DNA of 64,000 nt from positions 62,001 through 126,000 of the forward strand of contig JAZAYU010000259.1 of assembly GCA_038501625.1 (NCBI GenBank), written 5' to 3'. Shown in pieces: positions 8,956 to 20,535 of this stretch (positions are counted from its first letter, which is position 1; each line of letters starts with the position of its first letter). The DNA comes from Corbicula japonica (taxonomy: Eukaryota > Mollusca > Bivalvia > Venerida > Cyrenidae). Both the position numbers and the translations under genes were made by a program. A model generated the notes under the pieces. That model did no database searches and was not told where the DNA came from. It saw only the letters and a list, made by a program, of their open reading frames with translations.

Positions 8956-10458
8956 ACATGTGATATGAAATTTACAAGGTTTTAGATTGTGATAAAATGG
9001 AATAAGAAGGAACATCTTAACAGATCCTGGCAAAAACATTAACCATTTCTTATGGGTGCTATAACTGTAAGTGCTGAGATCTGAGATAAGATCATTCCTA
9101 ATCACTAAGATTTCTAAACTATTGAGAGAACAGGACACAATTGCTAGGGGGATGCTGTGTGGCCAGTGATTAATGTATTTGGCTGACAATCACAGGTTTC
9201 TTACTGCTCAGGGTATAAGTCCTCCTGAAGTCAGAATCTTTTGTTACAAGAGCTATCAGCTTTAGGTAATTCTTCCTATAATGGCGACTGGTCGCCATTT
9301 CAGCCAATAAGATGCTTGAGATTTGAGACTGGTTTCCATGCTCAGTTTTATAACCTTGGGCACTGGTTAATTTTGAGATTTTACCAGTCAGATTGCTGAG
9401 ATCTGAGACTAGTCTTCCATGCTAAGTTTTATATCTAAAAGCAATTAAATCAATGGGATGGCAATTCCTCATCAGCTTAGCTTAGGTGGGACTATACACT
9501 TTTGTACATCTTCCAAACAATTTGGAAAAAACTGTTGTTTTATCATTTAATCCCCTTTTTAGTGCTTAGCACAGATACATTTGTCACATTTATGACCAGT
9601 ATAGACCCTAGTCATCCTGTATATTTGTAGAGTCTAATCAGTTTACACTAATCAATATTCAGTTAAAAATTTTCAGTAAAATGCTACTATGAACAATAAT
9701 TATTTAATGTACTTGGTTTAGACTGATAATTCAATTTGTATTGAATTGCACCAGTTGTTTTCATTTGCATTTGCATTCTACTTATTAGAATGAGAAATGT
9801 GCAGAATGATTTAAAATTTAAGGCATTAGAGGGAACATTTCAGTAACTTTTTGTTAGTTGTGTTGTGTACATTGATATTAATCATACTTGACACATTCTA
9901 GGATGTTATACTCATTGAAATAGTTTGATTCATATTTTATAATTGCACCTCTTTTCTCAATAATTAATAGCCTTCCTAAATGTATCTCAGGCTTTTTCTA
10001 TTAATTATCTTAAAAGTTAAGGTCATTTTTCATTGAACTAAAGTCATAAGCCTGATTTCATAAAAAAAATCAAATTTTTTCATGACCAATTCATTATACC
10101 CACATGTGTAAAATATATATTGAACAATTACCACCTACCTCCAAAAAATGTATCATTTTATTTTTAATTGTTTTTTATATGTTATGGTTACATTTCCTCC
10201 CATTTACCTATTTTAAATTTTAAGTGTAAATCCTGATCAGCTGGCACACCTGTGAATTTTCATTGTATACATTTTCTTTCCTTAAACCAACATTTTAAAC
10301 TGTAAACCATCAGATGTAGTTTTACTTAAATTTAAAAAAATACTCTATTGTCCAAGAAAGCTTTAATTAAACCAAACTTTTTGTGCAAGTTGATATAATA
10401 ATATTATAGCAAATAACTATAGGTGCCCTTTCCAATTGTTATTTCTTTATCTCTGCAG
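8956..10458. other. Intron-like or intergenic AT-rich stretch
   Basis: Two diverged copies of the GAGATYTGAGACT repeat (9311-9365 and 9389-9435) and a perfect 20-nt palindrome at 9280-9299 (AATGGCGACTGGTCGCCATT). 10225-10250 holds a short word of the MITE interior (CCTGATCAGCTGGCACACCTG-like). Otherwise nothing recognised. A polypyrimidine tract leads into the exon candidate at 10459. Confidence 0.45.
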
Positions 10459-10549
10459 ATACCTGATAAGTATCAGAATACACAGGTACAGTATGGTCCT
10501 TATCAGTGCCCTGCTGTGTTTATTTGTCACAGCAAGTATCCAAATACTG
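10459..10549 (+). CDS. Candidate internal exon, gene unknown
   Basis: TTTCTTTATCTCTGCAG is a strong splice acceptor and ...ATACTG|GTAATT a plausible donor, giving a 91-bp exon. Its open frame reads IPDKYQNTQVQYGPYQCPAV and continues to KYPNT plus one base. The exon ends in phase 1. The next exon candidate on the same strand (11961) begins with the two bases that would complete a Gly codon. The composition (Tyr, Gln, Pro) looks like low-complexity coding sequence. No family is recognised. It could also be a chance open frame. Confidence 0.35.
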
Positions 10550-11960
10550 GTAATTCACCTGAGTGGTGTCAACAGAATTTTGAAAATGTACTGACAGATT
10601 TAATTCACAAACTATTTTCTTTCTTTTAGAAGATTATGCTCATAAGACTTTAGTGTGAAATTCAATAAAAAAATCTACACTATAAGAAAAGGTAATTTAA
10701 ACATTTTTATCACTGAGAATTTGTTGTTTAATGTACCAATTTCTATAACTGCTTAATATGTTTTATCTATTCAAACTGGGAAATAAATTTTATCAAGCAA
10801 TAAACACATTTGTAAATCTGCTATTGCAATGTATTTCTCCCAACAATATAGTGTTTGAATGGGCTATTTTTAATGAAACAACAGTTACTGCCATTTTTTG
10901 AAGTCTAGATAATCATTACATTAATGCATCTTAGTTTTTTTAATTAAAATATGGCTCTATACAGGAATTTATGAATAAAGAATTCTGGAAATAAAGTGCC
11001 CAACTTAAATGTCCAAAACTATAAAGTGAATTGAACAAATCATTGCTGAGGAATTTAAGCATTAATGTCAATGGTAAATGTAACTGATAACTAGACAGTC
11101 ACACAAGAAAAGTTTTACAAATCTCATATTGTTTTTTTTTTCTATTTATGAGTAACTATTACTGGTCTATTGTATTTGTTACAAGTAGGGATAAAACAAG
11201 GATCGATTATAATCCAAAATCGATCGTTTCTAGGAGAGATTTTCGATAATTGAGTACGAAGGTTAATAATCAATCATTGGTTTGCTGTTCTTTAAGAGGA
11301 TCACAAGGGTGATCACTGTATCAGAGCAAAAACAGTGTTGGATGTAATTATGACAGTGTTGTTTTGGTTTTAAATAAGCTTTTGATTATTCTCCCACTAA
11401 GTTATTCAAGAAAAAGACTCCTGTACCTGCAGCCTACACCCTATGCTCATATCAGATACGGTTACAAACTAGATGTTTTTTGTGAAAAACGCATGTCTCC
11501 CCCCTGCGCCGCCCCCCCCCCCCCCCCCCCCCTGTGACCTTTCAGTTTACTAAGATTTCACAATATAAAACCAACATGCTTCCATTTAGATGATATTTAA
11601 TTGTGCATAGCAGAATACTGTTATCATAGTAAACATGTATAATATTAATATAAGTAGTTTTTTCTTTACTATAAAACTATGATTATTTTCCAGGTGTATC
11701 TGTGAATTCATCACACAAGCTAAAAGTTCTTAAATTTTTAACAGGCATTCACACCATGGGGCCTTCCTAGTAGCACAAATCTGGATGGGTTTCAGTCGGG
11801 TTGTATTCCCTTAACAGTTTAGACTGTGCATGCATGTATCTATTGTCAATTTTTTCCATTCAAATCTAACTCTGCTGCACGCACACTAGTCCCTGTGAGT
11901 AAGCCATCCTGGGTTGGGTATTGGTCTGATTGTAGAGTTTTTCATATCCTGTGACATTAG
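10550..11960. other. AT-rich stretch with a hAT-like end and a C-tract
   Basis: About 11187-11290 contains GTAGGGATAAAACAAGGATCG followed by repeated ATCGAT words, which resembles the terminal part of a hAT-type element; no matching second end was found. 11491-11532 is GCATGTCTCCCCCCTGCG then a run of 21 C, which may be a broken HINE 5' end. The rest is unremarkable and would be intron if the flanking exon candidates are real. Confidence 0.4.
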
Positions 11961-12064
11961 GTGTTTCGAATGCAGTGCCAAGTCCAGCTCCCCAACAGTA
12001 CCAGGTTCAGCAACCAGTCTGTAATAGACAATTAAATAAACTAAATACTATGAAATTCAAATGA
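11961..12064 (+). CDS. Candidate exon, Pro/Gln-rich, possibly terminal
   Basis: Preceded by TTTTTCATATCCTGTGACATTAG (acceptor-like). Read with a two-base start phase, it gives VSNAVPSPAPQQYQVQQPV and runs open to a TGA at 12062. The start phase fits the end phase of the 10459-10549 candidate, and both are rich in Tyr/Gln/Pro. It may instead end earlier at a weak GTCTGT donor near 12017. The 12111 transposon begins 46 bp after the stop. Support is phase compatibility and composition only. Confidence 0.3.
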
Positions 12065-12110
12065 AAAATTTTGATAAAATGTGTAAGTCAGGTGACCTAC
12101 GGTACATACA

Positions 12111-13785
12111 GTACTGAAAATTATGAAATTGACAATTTTTCCGATTCCGATCCGGTCCGCTTCCGATCCTAATGTCATCTATAACCAATCCGATTCCATT
12201 CCCATTGCGGTCCAATTCCAATTCGATTGCACTCCAATTTTTTTCACTCCAGACAATGCGCTCCAAACGATCTTTACGCTCAAACCGATTCTTCCGATTC
12301 CGATCTTTTCGCTCCCCATTTTCGTTGGTCATTAACTATAACGCCGGACAATGCGCTCCAAACGATCTTTACGCTCAAACCGATTCTTCTGATTCCGATC
12401 TTTTCGCTCCCACTTTTCATTGGTCATTACTTATAACGCATCTCGCGCTGAATTTACATTTCTGTGACATTTTTCTTATTTGCAGTTTTGTTTAATTTTA
12501 TTGTTTAAACATGGTGGTTACTAACAAAGTAAATTGATCATTTAGATCTAATTTAAAAATGACGCCTTTCTAAATTTTAAATCAGTTTAATGTTAGCGTT
12601 TATTACATTGCAGTTTTAAAATATTAGCGTAAATTACACCCGATTCATGCGGGATTCATGTTAATTTGAGATGAGGAACCCAGCTGGTTTGGCGCAAATC
12701 AAGTCAGTAAATGCCTTTGGTGCGTATGCATCAATAAGCAGTTAATAAAACTTTTTAGCCTAAATTTACGCTATAGGAAGTAGCATAACATGCAGAATAT
12801 GCCGTTGAAGAGCTAAACAATCTTTCAGCATAAATGTACGCTGATTGAAGTTTTGAAAGACTTAATAAGAATATTCGTTCCGTTTTGCGTTATTTATGCT
12901 GTAACATAGACGTAAAACTTGTGAAACATCGATAATAAACTTCTTTAAATGTGAATATCGTGTTTATTTCTTTGTTTTTCACCGCTGAAATCAAAAGGGA
13001 AAATAGTTTAATTCTCTTTTAGTTTCGGACAGCGTTTATAGTTTATATTTCATACTGGACTTAATAAATATTTATGTTCAAATATGTTTATAAGCATTAA
13101 ATACATTTCAGTTGTGAATCTCCTTACTTAATAAAATAATGCTTTTACGCCATAATGTAGCACGGGTGGATGTACATGTTCGTTATTTCTTCCCTTGTGT
13201 AAGAAAAAATATTACGTATTTTCGCTTAAAGGGGAATTTTTACAAAAAGGTTCGGAACTAAATTTCAATAATATCACGCGCGTGAATGGCAAACACACCA
13301 TTTAATATTATATGTTTTCAGTTTTATTTGCACAATTATCGTTAAATAAGTTTTTTATTACTAGTGTTTGATTGCAGAAAACTCAATTAAATTATTGTCA
13401 AAAAAATGCTTTGTTTCAAGTCGTGAAAAGAATCGGAAGAAGTGATTCGGATCGCTACTATATATAACTGAAAAATTATAAATAGAAGCGATCCGATCCG
13501 GTCAAAACGCTCCGGTCTTTTCACTCCAAGCGATCCCAACGCTCAAAGCGATTCCGATCCGGTCAAAACTCTCCGGTCTTTTCACTCCAAGAGATCCAAA
13601 CGTTCAAAGCAATTCCGATCCGGTCAAAATGCTCCGGTCTTTTCACTCCAAGCGATCCAAACGCTCAAAGCGATTCGCTTCGATTCCATTCTGTTTCCAA
13701 TTCGATTGCGATTCCATTGCGCTCCTATCGGGATCGGTTTGCGGTCCGCTTCCGATCCGATTGTCAATTTCATGATTTTCAGTAC
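12111..13785. mobile_element. Terminal-inverted-repeat element with GATCCG-rich arrays
   Basis: Bounded by 26-bp inverted repeats with one mismatch: GTACTGAAAATTATGAAATT... at 12111-12136 and the inverse at 13760-13785. Just inside both ends lies CGGTCCGCTTCCGATCC-type sequence. Two internal arrays are visible: a 95-bp unit twice at 12253-12410 (ACAATGCGCTCCAAACGATC) and a 61-bp unit three times at 13495-13680 (GATCCGGTCAAAA...CTCCGGTCTTTTCACTCC). The middle (about 12440-13430) is AT-rich with no transposase. Non-autonomous; superfamily not identified. Confidence 0.75.
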
Positions 13786-14394
13786 ATTTCAAAATTTGTC
13801 ATTTGTTTGTGGATATTCCATGTCGCGGAAACTGAACATACTTTGATATTCTCCCTGTTTCATACGTGTATGTGATGTTAAAGCTACCTTAATTGCACAA
13901 CATGTAATTAAATAATAAAAATAAATTGTATCACGATACTCACCGCTTTTGAATGTTCAATCAATCACATCAGAAATAATTATTTAATTCCGTAAATTGC
14001 GTTCTGTTGACAGCTATGACGTCATAATCGTCTAAAAGCCTGTTGTTACGTTCCAGACGGATATTTCAGCTCACAGTTGTTAAACCACCGATACCGACAT
14101 AATTTCTTGCACTGATAAAAAAAATTCAAAAATGCAAAACACAGATCCAAAAGCCTTTTTGACGAAGCTGAAGATGAACACCGACAAACATAAAATATAG
14201 GTATAATTATATATATTGTTGGAAAAATTTACATTATAACATATTTCTTCATTCTTCTTGACTGTGTGGGGAGGCTGTTTTTTCTGTATGGGGCAATTCC
14301 TGATATGCATATTTCACCTTTTTGCAATCTTAAAACTACTTAAATAATACCAGTTATAAATGTCAAAACACCTTTTAATGATACGTGTCAGCTT
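13786..14394. other. AT-rich unique spacer
   Basis: No repeat or gene recognised between the TIR element and the 14.4-18.3 kb satellite. The minus-strand frame at 14080-14310 has no domain features. Confidence 0.45.
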
Positions 14395-17300
14395 TAACCA
14401 TAAAAAAATAATAACATGATTGAAATTCAATATAACTACCATTGATACCAATTCTGTTATAACACTATATAAATCACTGTAACCGATGTACGTACTTTCC
14501 TTATTTAGGCAGTTTTTGAACAATAAAAAATAGCTACGCATCTGCAATGTTAAAAGTACATGTATGGTAAATAGCGGGCATGTTGAAGCTTCATTTTGAC
14601 ACCAACAAATCGATTTTTAACAACAAACTTAATGCACCAGTGTGATTATCACGCCGTATTGAAACCTTATGGATATACTATATTTTCCTTATTTTTACTT
14701 TTTTTTTAACTTAATAAAAGAATAGCTTCGCATTTGCAATTTAAATAGCACTAATAATTAAAGGCGGGCATGTTTAAGCTTCAGTTAAACAACAACATAT
14801 CGAAGTTTGGTACAAAACTGAATGTACTTGTGTGATTCTCGCGCGATATGTAAACCGTGCGAATATCACGGCGCGGGGAAATAACGTTATCACTCATCAA
14901 CTATATATAGACCGTTTTTACACACATGTTTATTCCAGATATGTTTCAATCGTATTAACACATGCGAGAAGATGATTGAAATCCAATATAGTTACCATTA
15001 CTACTATTTCGTTTATAAAACTATAACTCCCTGTAACCGATGTTCGTATTTTCCTTATTAAGGCAGTTATTGAACAACAAAAATAGCTACGCACCTGCAA
15101 TGTTAAAAGTGCATGTACGGTTGATAGCGGGCTTGTTAAAGCTTTATTTTGACACCAACAAATCGATGTTTAACAACAAACTTAATGCAACAGTGTGATT
15201 CTCATGCTGTATTAAAACCGTGTGAATATAATATATTTCCTTATTTTTGACTCAATAAAAGAATAGCTACGCACTTGCAATATAATGAGCACTTATAAAA
15301 TAAAAAAGCGGACATGTTTAAGCATCAATTTAAAATCAACATATCGAATTTTGATACGAAACTGCATGCACTAGTGTGATTCTCACGGGGAATGTAAACC
15401 GTGTGAATATTACGGCCTAGAGAAATAAAGTTATTACTCATCATAAATAGGCTTATTCTACACACGTGTATGTTCCAGATATGTTTAAATCCTATTAAAA
15501 AATAATAAAAGGTGACTGAAATTCAATATAGTTATCATTGCTACCATTTCTGTAATAACACTTTAACTATCTGTAACCGACGTTCGTATTTTCCTTATTA
15601 AGACCGTTTTTTTAACAAAATAGAAATAGCTTCGCACCTGCAATGTCAAAAGCGCATGCATGGATGATAGCAGGTTTGATGAAGCTTCATTTTGGCACCT
15701 ACAAATCGATGTTTTACAACAAACTAAATGCAACAGTGTGATTCTCACGCCGTATTAAACCGTGTGAAATAATATATTTCCTTATTTTTGGCAGTTTTTC
15801 AACTAAATAAAAGTAAGCTATGCACTTGCAATTTAATGAGCACTTATAAAATAAAAAAGCGGACATGTTTAAGCTTCAATTTGACATCAACATGTCGAAT
15901 TTTGATACGAAACTGAATGCACTAGAATGATTCTCACGGGGTATAACCGTGTGAAAATTACGGCCCAGAGAAATAAAGTTATTAATCATCAAATGTATAG
16001 GCTTCTTCTACACACTTGTATTCTCGAGATATGTTTAAATCCTATTAAAAATAATAAGAAAAGATGATTGAAATTCATTATAGTTATCATTCCTTCCATT
16101 TCTGTAATAACACTTTAACTCGATGTAACTGACGTTCGTATTTTCCTTATTAAGGTCGTTTTTGAACCAATTAGAAATAGCTACGCACCTGCAATGTTAA
16201 AAGTGCATATATGGTTGATAGCGGGCTTGTTAAAGTTTAATTTTGACACCAACAAATCGATGTTTAACAACAAACTAAATGCAACAGTGTGATTCTCACG
16301 CCGTATAAAAAAACGTGTGAAAATAACATATTTCCTTTTTTTGGCAGTTTTTCAAACAAATGAAAGAAAAGCTACGTTCTTGCAATATAATGAGCATTTA
16401 TAAAATAAAAAGCGGACATGTTTAAGCTTCAATTTGACATCATTATATCGAAGTTTGATACGAATCTGCATGCACTAGTGTGATTCTCACGGGGTATGTA
16501 AACCGTGTGAATATTACGGCCTAGAGAAATATTTCTTACTCATCGAAAAGAATAGCTACGCACTTGCAATATAATGAGCACTTATAAAATAAAAAGCGGA
16601 CATGTTTAAGCTTCAATTTGACATCAACATATCGAATTTTGATACGAAACTGCATGCACTAGTGTGATTCTCACGGGGTATGTAAACCGTGTGAATATTA
16701 CGGCCTAGAGAAATAAAGTTATTACTCATCATAAATAGACTTATTCAACATACGTGTATGTTCCAGATATGTTTAAATCCTATTAAAAAATAATAAAAGG
16801 TGACTGAAATTCAATATAGTTATCATTGCTACCATTTCTGTAATAACACTTCAACTATCTGTAACCGACGTTCGTATTTTCCTTATTAAGACCGTTTTTT
16901 TTTAACAAAATAGAAAATGCTTCGCTCCTACAATGTCAAAAGCGCATGCATGGATGATAGCGGGATTGTTGAAGCTTCATTTTGACAACAAACTAAATGC
17001 AACAGTGTGATTCTCACGCCGTATTAAACCGTGTGAAAATAATATATTTCGTTATTTTCGGCAGTTTTTCAACTAAATAAAAGAATAGCTACGCACTTGC
17101 AATATAATGAGCACTGATAAAATAAAAAGCGGACATGTTTAAGAGTCAATTTGACATCAACATGTCGAATTTTGATACGAAACTGCATGCACTAGTGTGA
17201 TTCTCACGGGGTATAACCGTGTGAAAATTACGGCCCAGAGAAATAAAGTTATTAATCATCAAATGTATAGGCTTCTTTTACACACTTGTATTCTCGAGAT

Positions 17301-18340
17301 ATGTTTAAATCCTATTAAAAATAATAAGAAATGATGCTTGTAATTCAATATAGTTATCATTGCTTCCATTTCTGTAATAACACTAACTATCTGTAACCGA
17401 CGTTCGTATTTTCCTTATTAAGGTCGTTTTTGAACCAATTAGAAATAGCTACGCACCTGAAATGTTAAAAGTGCAAATATGGTTGATAGCGGGCTTGTTA
17501 AAGCTTCATTTTGACACCAACAAATCGATGTTTAACAACAAACTAAATGCAACAGTGTGATTCTCACGCCGTATTAAAACCGTGTGAAAAAATATATTTC
17601 CTTATTTTTGGCAGTTTTTCAACTAAATAAATTAGCTACGCACTTGTAATATAATAAGCACTTATAAAATAAAAAGCGGACATGTTTAAGCTGCAATTTG
17701 ACTTCAACATATCGAAGTTTGATACGAAACTGAATGCACTAGTCTGATTCTCACGCGGTATGTAAACCGTGTGAATAGTACGGCCCAGAGAAATAAAGTT
17801 ATTACTCATCAAATATAGGCCTCTTCTACACACTTGTATTCTCGAGATATGTTTAAATCCTATTCAAAATAAGAAAAGATGATTTGAATTTAATATAGTT
17901 ACCACTGCTACCATTTCTGTTATAACACTATATCTCACTGTAACAGCATTACATATTTTCCTAATATATACAGGTTTTTAACAATATAAAAATAGCTACG
18001 CACCTGCAATATTTAAAGTACATGTGTGGTTGATAGCGGCCATGTTACAGCTTCATTTTGACACCAACAAATCGATGTTTAACAACAAACTTTATGCCCT
18101 AGTGTGATTCTCACGCCGCATATAAACCGTGTGAAAATAATATATTTTTCTTATTTTTATCTGTTTTTCAACTAAATAAAAGAATAGCTACGCACTAGCA
18201 ATATCAATGGCATTTATACCATTAAAAGCGGACATGTTTAAGCTTTAATTTGACACCAATATATTGAATTTTGATACAAAACTGAATGCACAAGTGTGAT
18301 TCTCACGCAGTATATCAACCGTGTGAATATTACGGCACCC
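14395..18340 (+). repeat. ~4-kb satellite with ~530-555-bp higher-order unit
   Basis: A GTAACCGA-type anchor recurs at 14479, 15033, 15573, 16125, 16861, 17393 and 17940: spacing 532-554 bp, except one 736-bp step. Each unit holds two related halves (A: TAGCTACGCACCTGCAATGT... and B: TAGCTACGCACTTGCAATAT...). Both end in GTGTGATTCTCACG and an ACCGTGTGAA box, joined by a unique linker around TATGTTTAAATCCTATTAAA. The long step is explained by a duplicated B half at about 16550-16735. No coding potential. Confidence 0.9.
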
Positions 18341-18390
18341 GCGTAATAATCACACGCGTGGTAATATTACCACGCGTGTGAAAATTACGC
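18341..18390. repeat. 50-nt palindrome at the satellite edge
   Basis: A perfect 30-nt palindrome at 18351-18380 (CACACGCGTGGTAAT and its inverse), extended to 50 nt with two mismatched pairs. The centre reads GTAATATTAC. It sits directly after the last satellite unit. Confidence 0.9.
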
Positions 18391-19122
18391 GACACCGGCA
18401 TTCACCAAATCGAGCAACTATAACACATTTGCGAAAAACGGCGCTGCCTTGTGTACTGTGTCTAGCTAAGTTATGTACGGAGTGTAAATGACAAATTGTT
18501 TGCGAGTGTACGGTGTAAAGTACGTAACGAATCCATTTTCTGCCAAAATAAACTTCAGTACCCAAGCATACACATACACTGATTAATGAATTGCGTTTAG
18601 TGTCGAAAGCAGTGAGCATGAAGCTGGGTATTACTATTAGTATTTGTATTTTATGACCAAGCTTAAAGTAAAACATTTCTCGTATTTTCAAAAAATACAC
18701 GTGTTTAATTTAACCATTCACATTATACGTGACATAAATAGTAATGTTAAAACGCCGTTTCCGTCCGTTTTTACCACTTTTGATACGTGGCCATAACCGC
18801 CCATTTCTATACCCCAGCTCTATTCACCAAGCCTTCGCGAATTTGTTAAAAGTCTGTTTGTGCTAATATTTCACATATTGCCAGGGGAAATGATTAAATT
18901 TTCCAACAGTCCTTACAGATTTATGCAGATTGTCAGATCTATGGAGCATTTTGCTATAAAACGCAGAACTTCAAGATTTCATCACAAACTCCGTATTTAA
19001 ATCGCGATTAAATGTTTATTATCCCTTCTACCACTTTAGAAATCAACGAATATGTGCAGAATTCATTTGGCATTTAAAATCATCCGATATTTCTTTCCAA
19101 GAGTTAATCAAAACTAGCGAAA
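18391..19122. other. Unique sequence after the satellite
   Basis: CpG-containing sequence at 18391-18560, then AT-rich. A minus-strand open frame at 18350-18700 has no recognisable domain and overlaps the palindrome. No other signal. Confidence 0.4.
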
Positions 19123-19527
19123 ATGATAATTACTTACACCGCTGTCAAGTATGAAAAAACTACCGTGTCTGCGCCTGGATGTGCCGTCCGCTCCTGGCTC
19201 TGCTGGTTGACGGGTGTGGGTTTTAATAATTATTTAACTATGATTGTCGGTTTGGTCACGCAAGAGGCTAAACTGGTAACAATTCACACCCAGCTAGTGG
19301 AAGAGGGTGTCGGAATGAACAGAAGAGAGATATATAACGAGATGGACAAAGAGATTAGAGACTTATGGGATGAGTATGATGGTCATAAAATTTTGTGCGA
19401 GGAATTTATGAAGAAGATCGGCGACATAATGGGTAGAATGTGTAGACATTCTGCAAGAAATGGCAAGAAAGTAACACGTGAGGCTAATGTGTATATTATT
19501 CACACATATTGTTATGTATATTTGTGA
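19123..19527 (+). CDS. Unclassified 134-codon ORF
   Basis: Open frame starting MIITYTAVKYEKTT. Its second half is charged and helix-prone (RREIYNEMDKEIRDLWDEYD, then EEFMKKIGDIMGRM). No signal peptide and no family recognised. Codon use and the charged helix make it more gene-like than most open frames here. It lies 125 bp before an AATAAA-containing stretch and the GGGGTTGAAATGTC array. It could be a host exon, a transposon-encoded remnant, or chance. Confidence 0.3.
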   Translation: MIITYTAVKYEKTTVSAPGCAVRSWLCWLTGVGFNNYLTMIVGLVTQEAKLVTIHTQLVEEGVGMNRREIYNEMDKEIRDLWDEYDGHKILCEEFMKKIGDIMGRMCRHSARNGKKVTREANVYIIHTYCYVYL

Positions 19528-19654
19528 ACATTAGATATATTATTTGTTTGTGTACATACTCGATTATTAATCTGTTTACTTACCTGTTTTGTTGTTGAAT
19601 AATTCTTGTAATGTAATATTGTAATAAGTATATAATAAATTTCAGTTAAGACAG

Positions 19655-19795
19655 AGGGGTTGAAATGTCTTTATTTTTTAGGGGTTGAAATGTCTTACAT
19701 ATTTTGGGGGTTGAATACCAGAGGGGTTGAAAAGTCTTGGATTTTACAAATTACATAGGGGTTGAAATGTCGAGGGGTTGAAATGTCTCGCTCCC
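19655..19795 (+). repeat. Irregular array of GAGGGGTTGAAATGTCT words
   Basis: Five or six copies of GGGGTTGAAATGTC or close variants at irregular spacing (near 19654, 19681, 19706, 19722, 19758, 19773). Spacers are AT-rich. The sequence ends in GTCTCGCTCCCGAACC. It may be a subterminal repeat region of an unidentified DNA transposon. Confidence 0.7.
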
Positions 19796-19799
19796 GAAC

Positions 19800-20350
19800 C
19801 AATAAAAACCCGGCGTCAAAACGTTTTTAGTTGAAAACTTTGATAATACCTCCGAATACCATCAAATGAAAACAAAATAGGCTGTGGCAGCGTTGGAATA
19901 ACAAATTTTCTCGTGGTTTTAAATCGTTTTGACCTAAATGCACAATGATTGTTCAAAAGGTTGTTCTACTTTCCAAACTCTTCAACAACAAACTCTGGGA
20001 ACCGTCGAATGAAAACGCAAGATAAACATTCAGATGTTAACGTTTGCCCAACGTCAAAGTTAAAAAACGGTGTTTAAACTGAACCGGGTTTTTTTTCAAC
20101 TAAACAAGTTAAAAACATTTTCAAAAACAAACATATGGTTCACTGGGTTCATATTATGCCACCCTTGCAAAACTAATAAAGAACTCCGGATGCTGTACAA
20201 ATACAGTGTTGTTGATGCTGATAAATAATACAGAGAGGAATGGTGCTGCAATATGCTGTATGAGCATCATGAGCATGACCAAAGGTCCATAACAGCAGGA
20301 ACAAGGCTATCGCGGTATTGCATGCAATCCTGTAATCGTCTTAATTTGTA
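19800..20350. other. Unique AT-rich sequence
   Basis: Nothing recognised beyond repeated GTTTTTAGTTGAAAA-like and CAACAAACTC words. No coding signal. Confidence 0.4.
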
Positions 20351-20509
20351 TTAGTAGGCAGCGGTAGTCCAGTGGTAGAGCGCTCGCTTAGGGATCGAGG
20401 GGTCCCTGGTTCGAGCCCTCTAATTTCCTTAAGCAAGAAATTAAGCCTTCATCGCTTCTCTCCACCCAAGTGTATAAATTGGTACCTGTAAGGAATATAA
20501 GCCTATATG
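20351..20509 (+). mobile_element. tRNA-Pro-like SINE head
   Basis: Contains an A box (TAGTCCAGTGGTAGAGCGC, 20363-20381), an anticodon arm CTCGCTTAGGGATCGAG with AGG at the anticodon position as in tRNA-Pro, and a clean B box GGTTCGAGCCC (20408-20418). The 5' GGCAGCG and 3' TAATTTC cannot form an acceptor stem, and the anticodon stem has a mismatch. It is therefore a SINE promoter head rather than a working tRNA gene. Confidence 0.6.
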
Positions 20510-20535
20510 AAAAAAAGGTAAATGGTCATCTTTTG

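Noticed and set aside
18362..18370. Integrated CRESS-DNA virus origin
   Set aside because: Only the nonanucleotide matches; no Rep or capsid coding sequence is nearby, so no viral claim is made.
20357..20419. Functional tRNA-Pro gene
   Set aside because: The A and B boxes are good, but the acceptor stem does not pair and the anticodon stem is mismatched; it is a SINE head.
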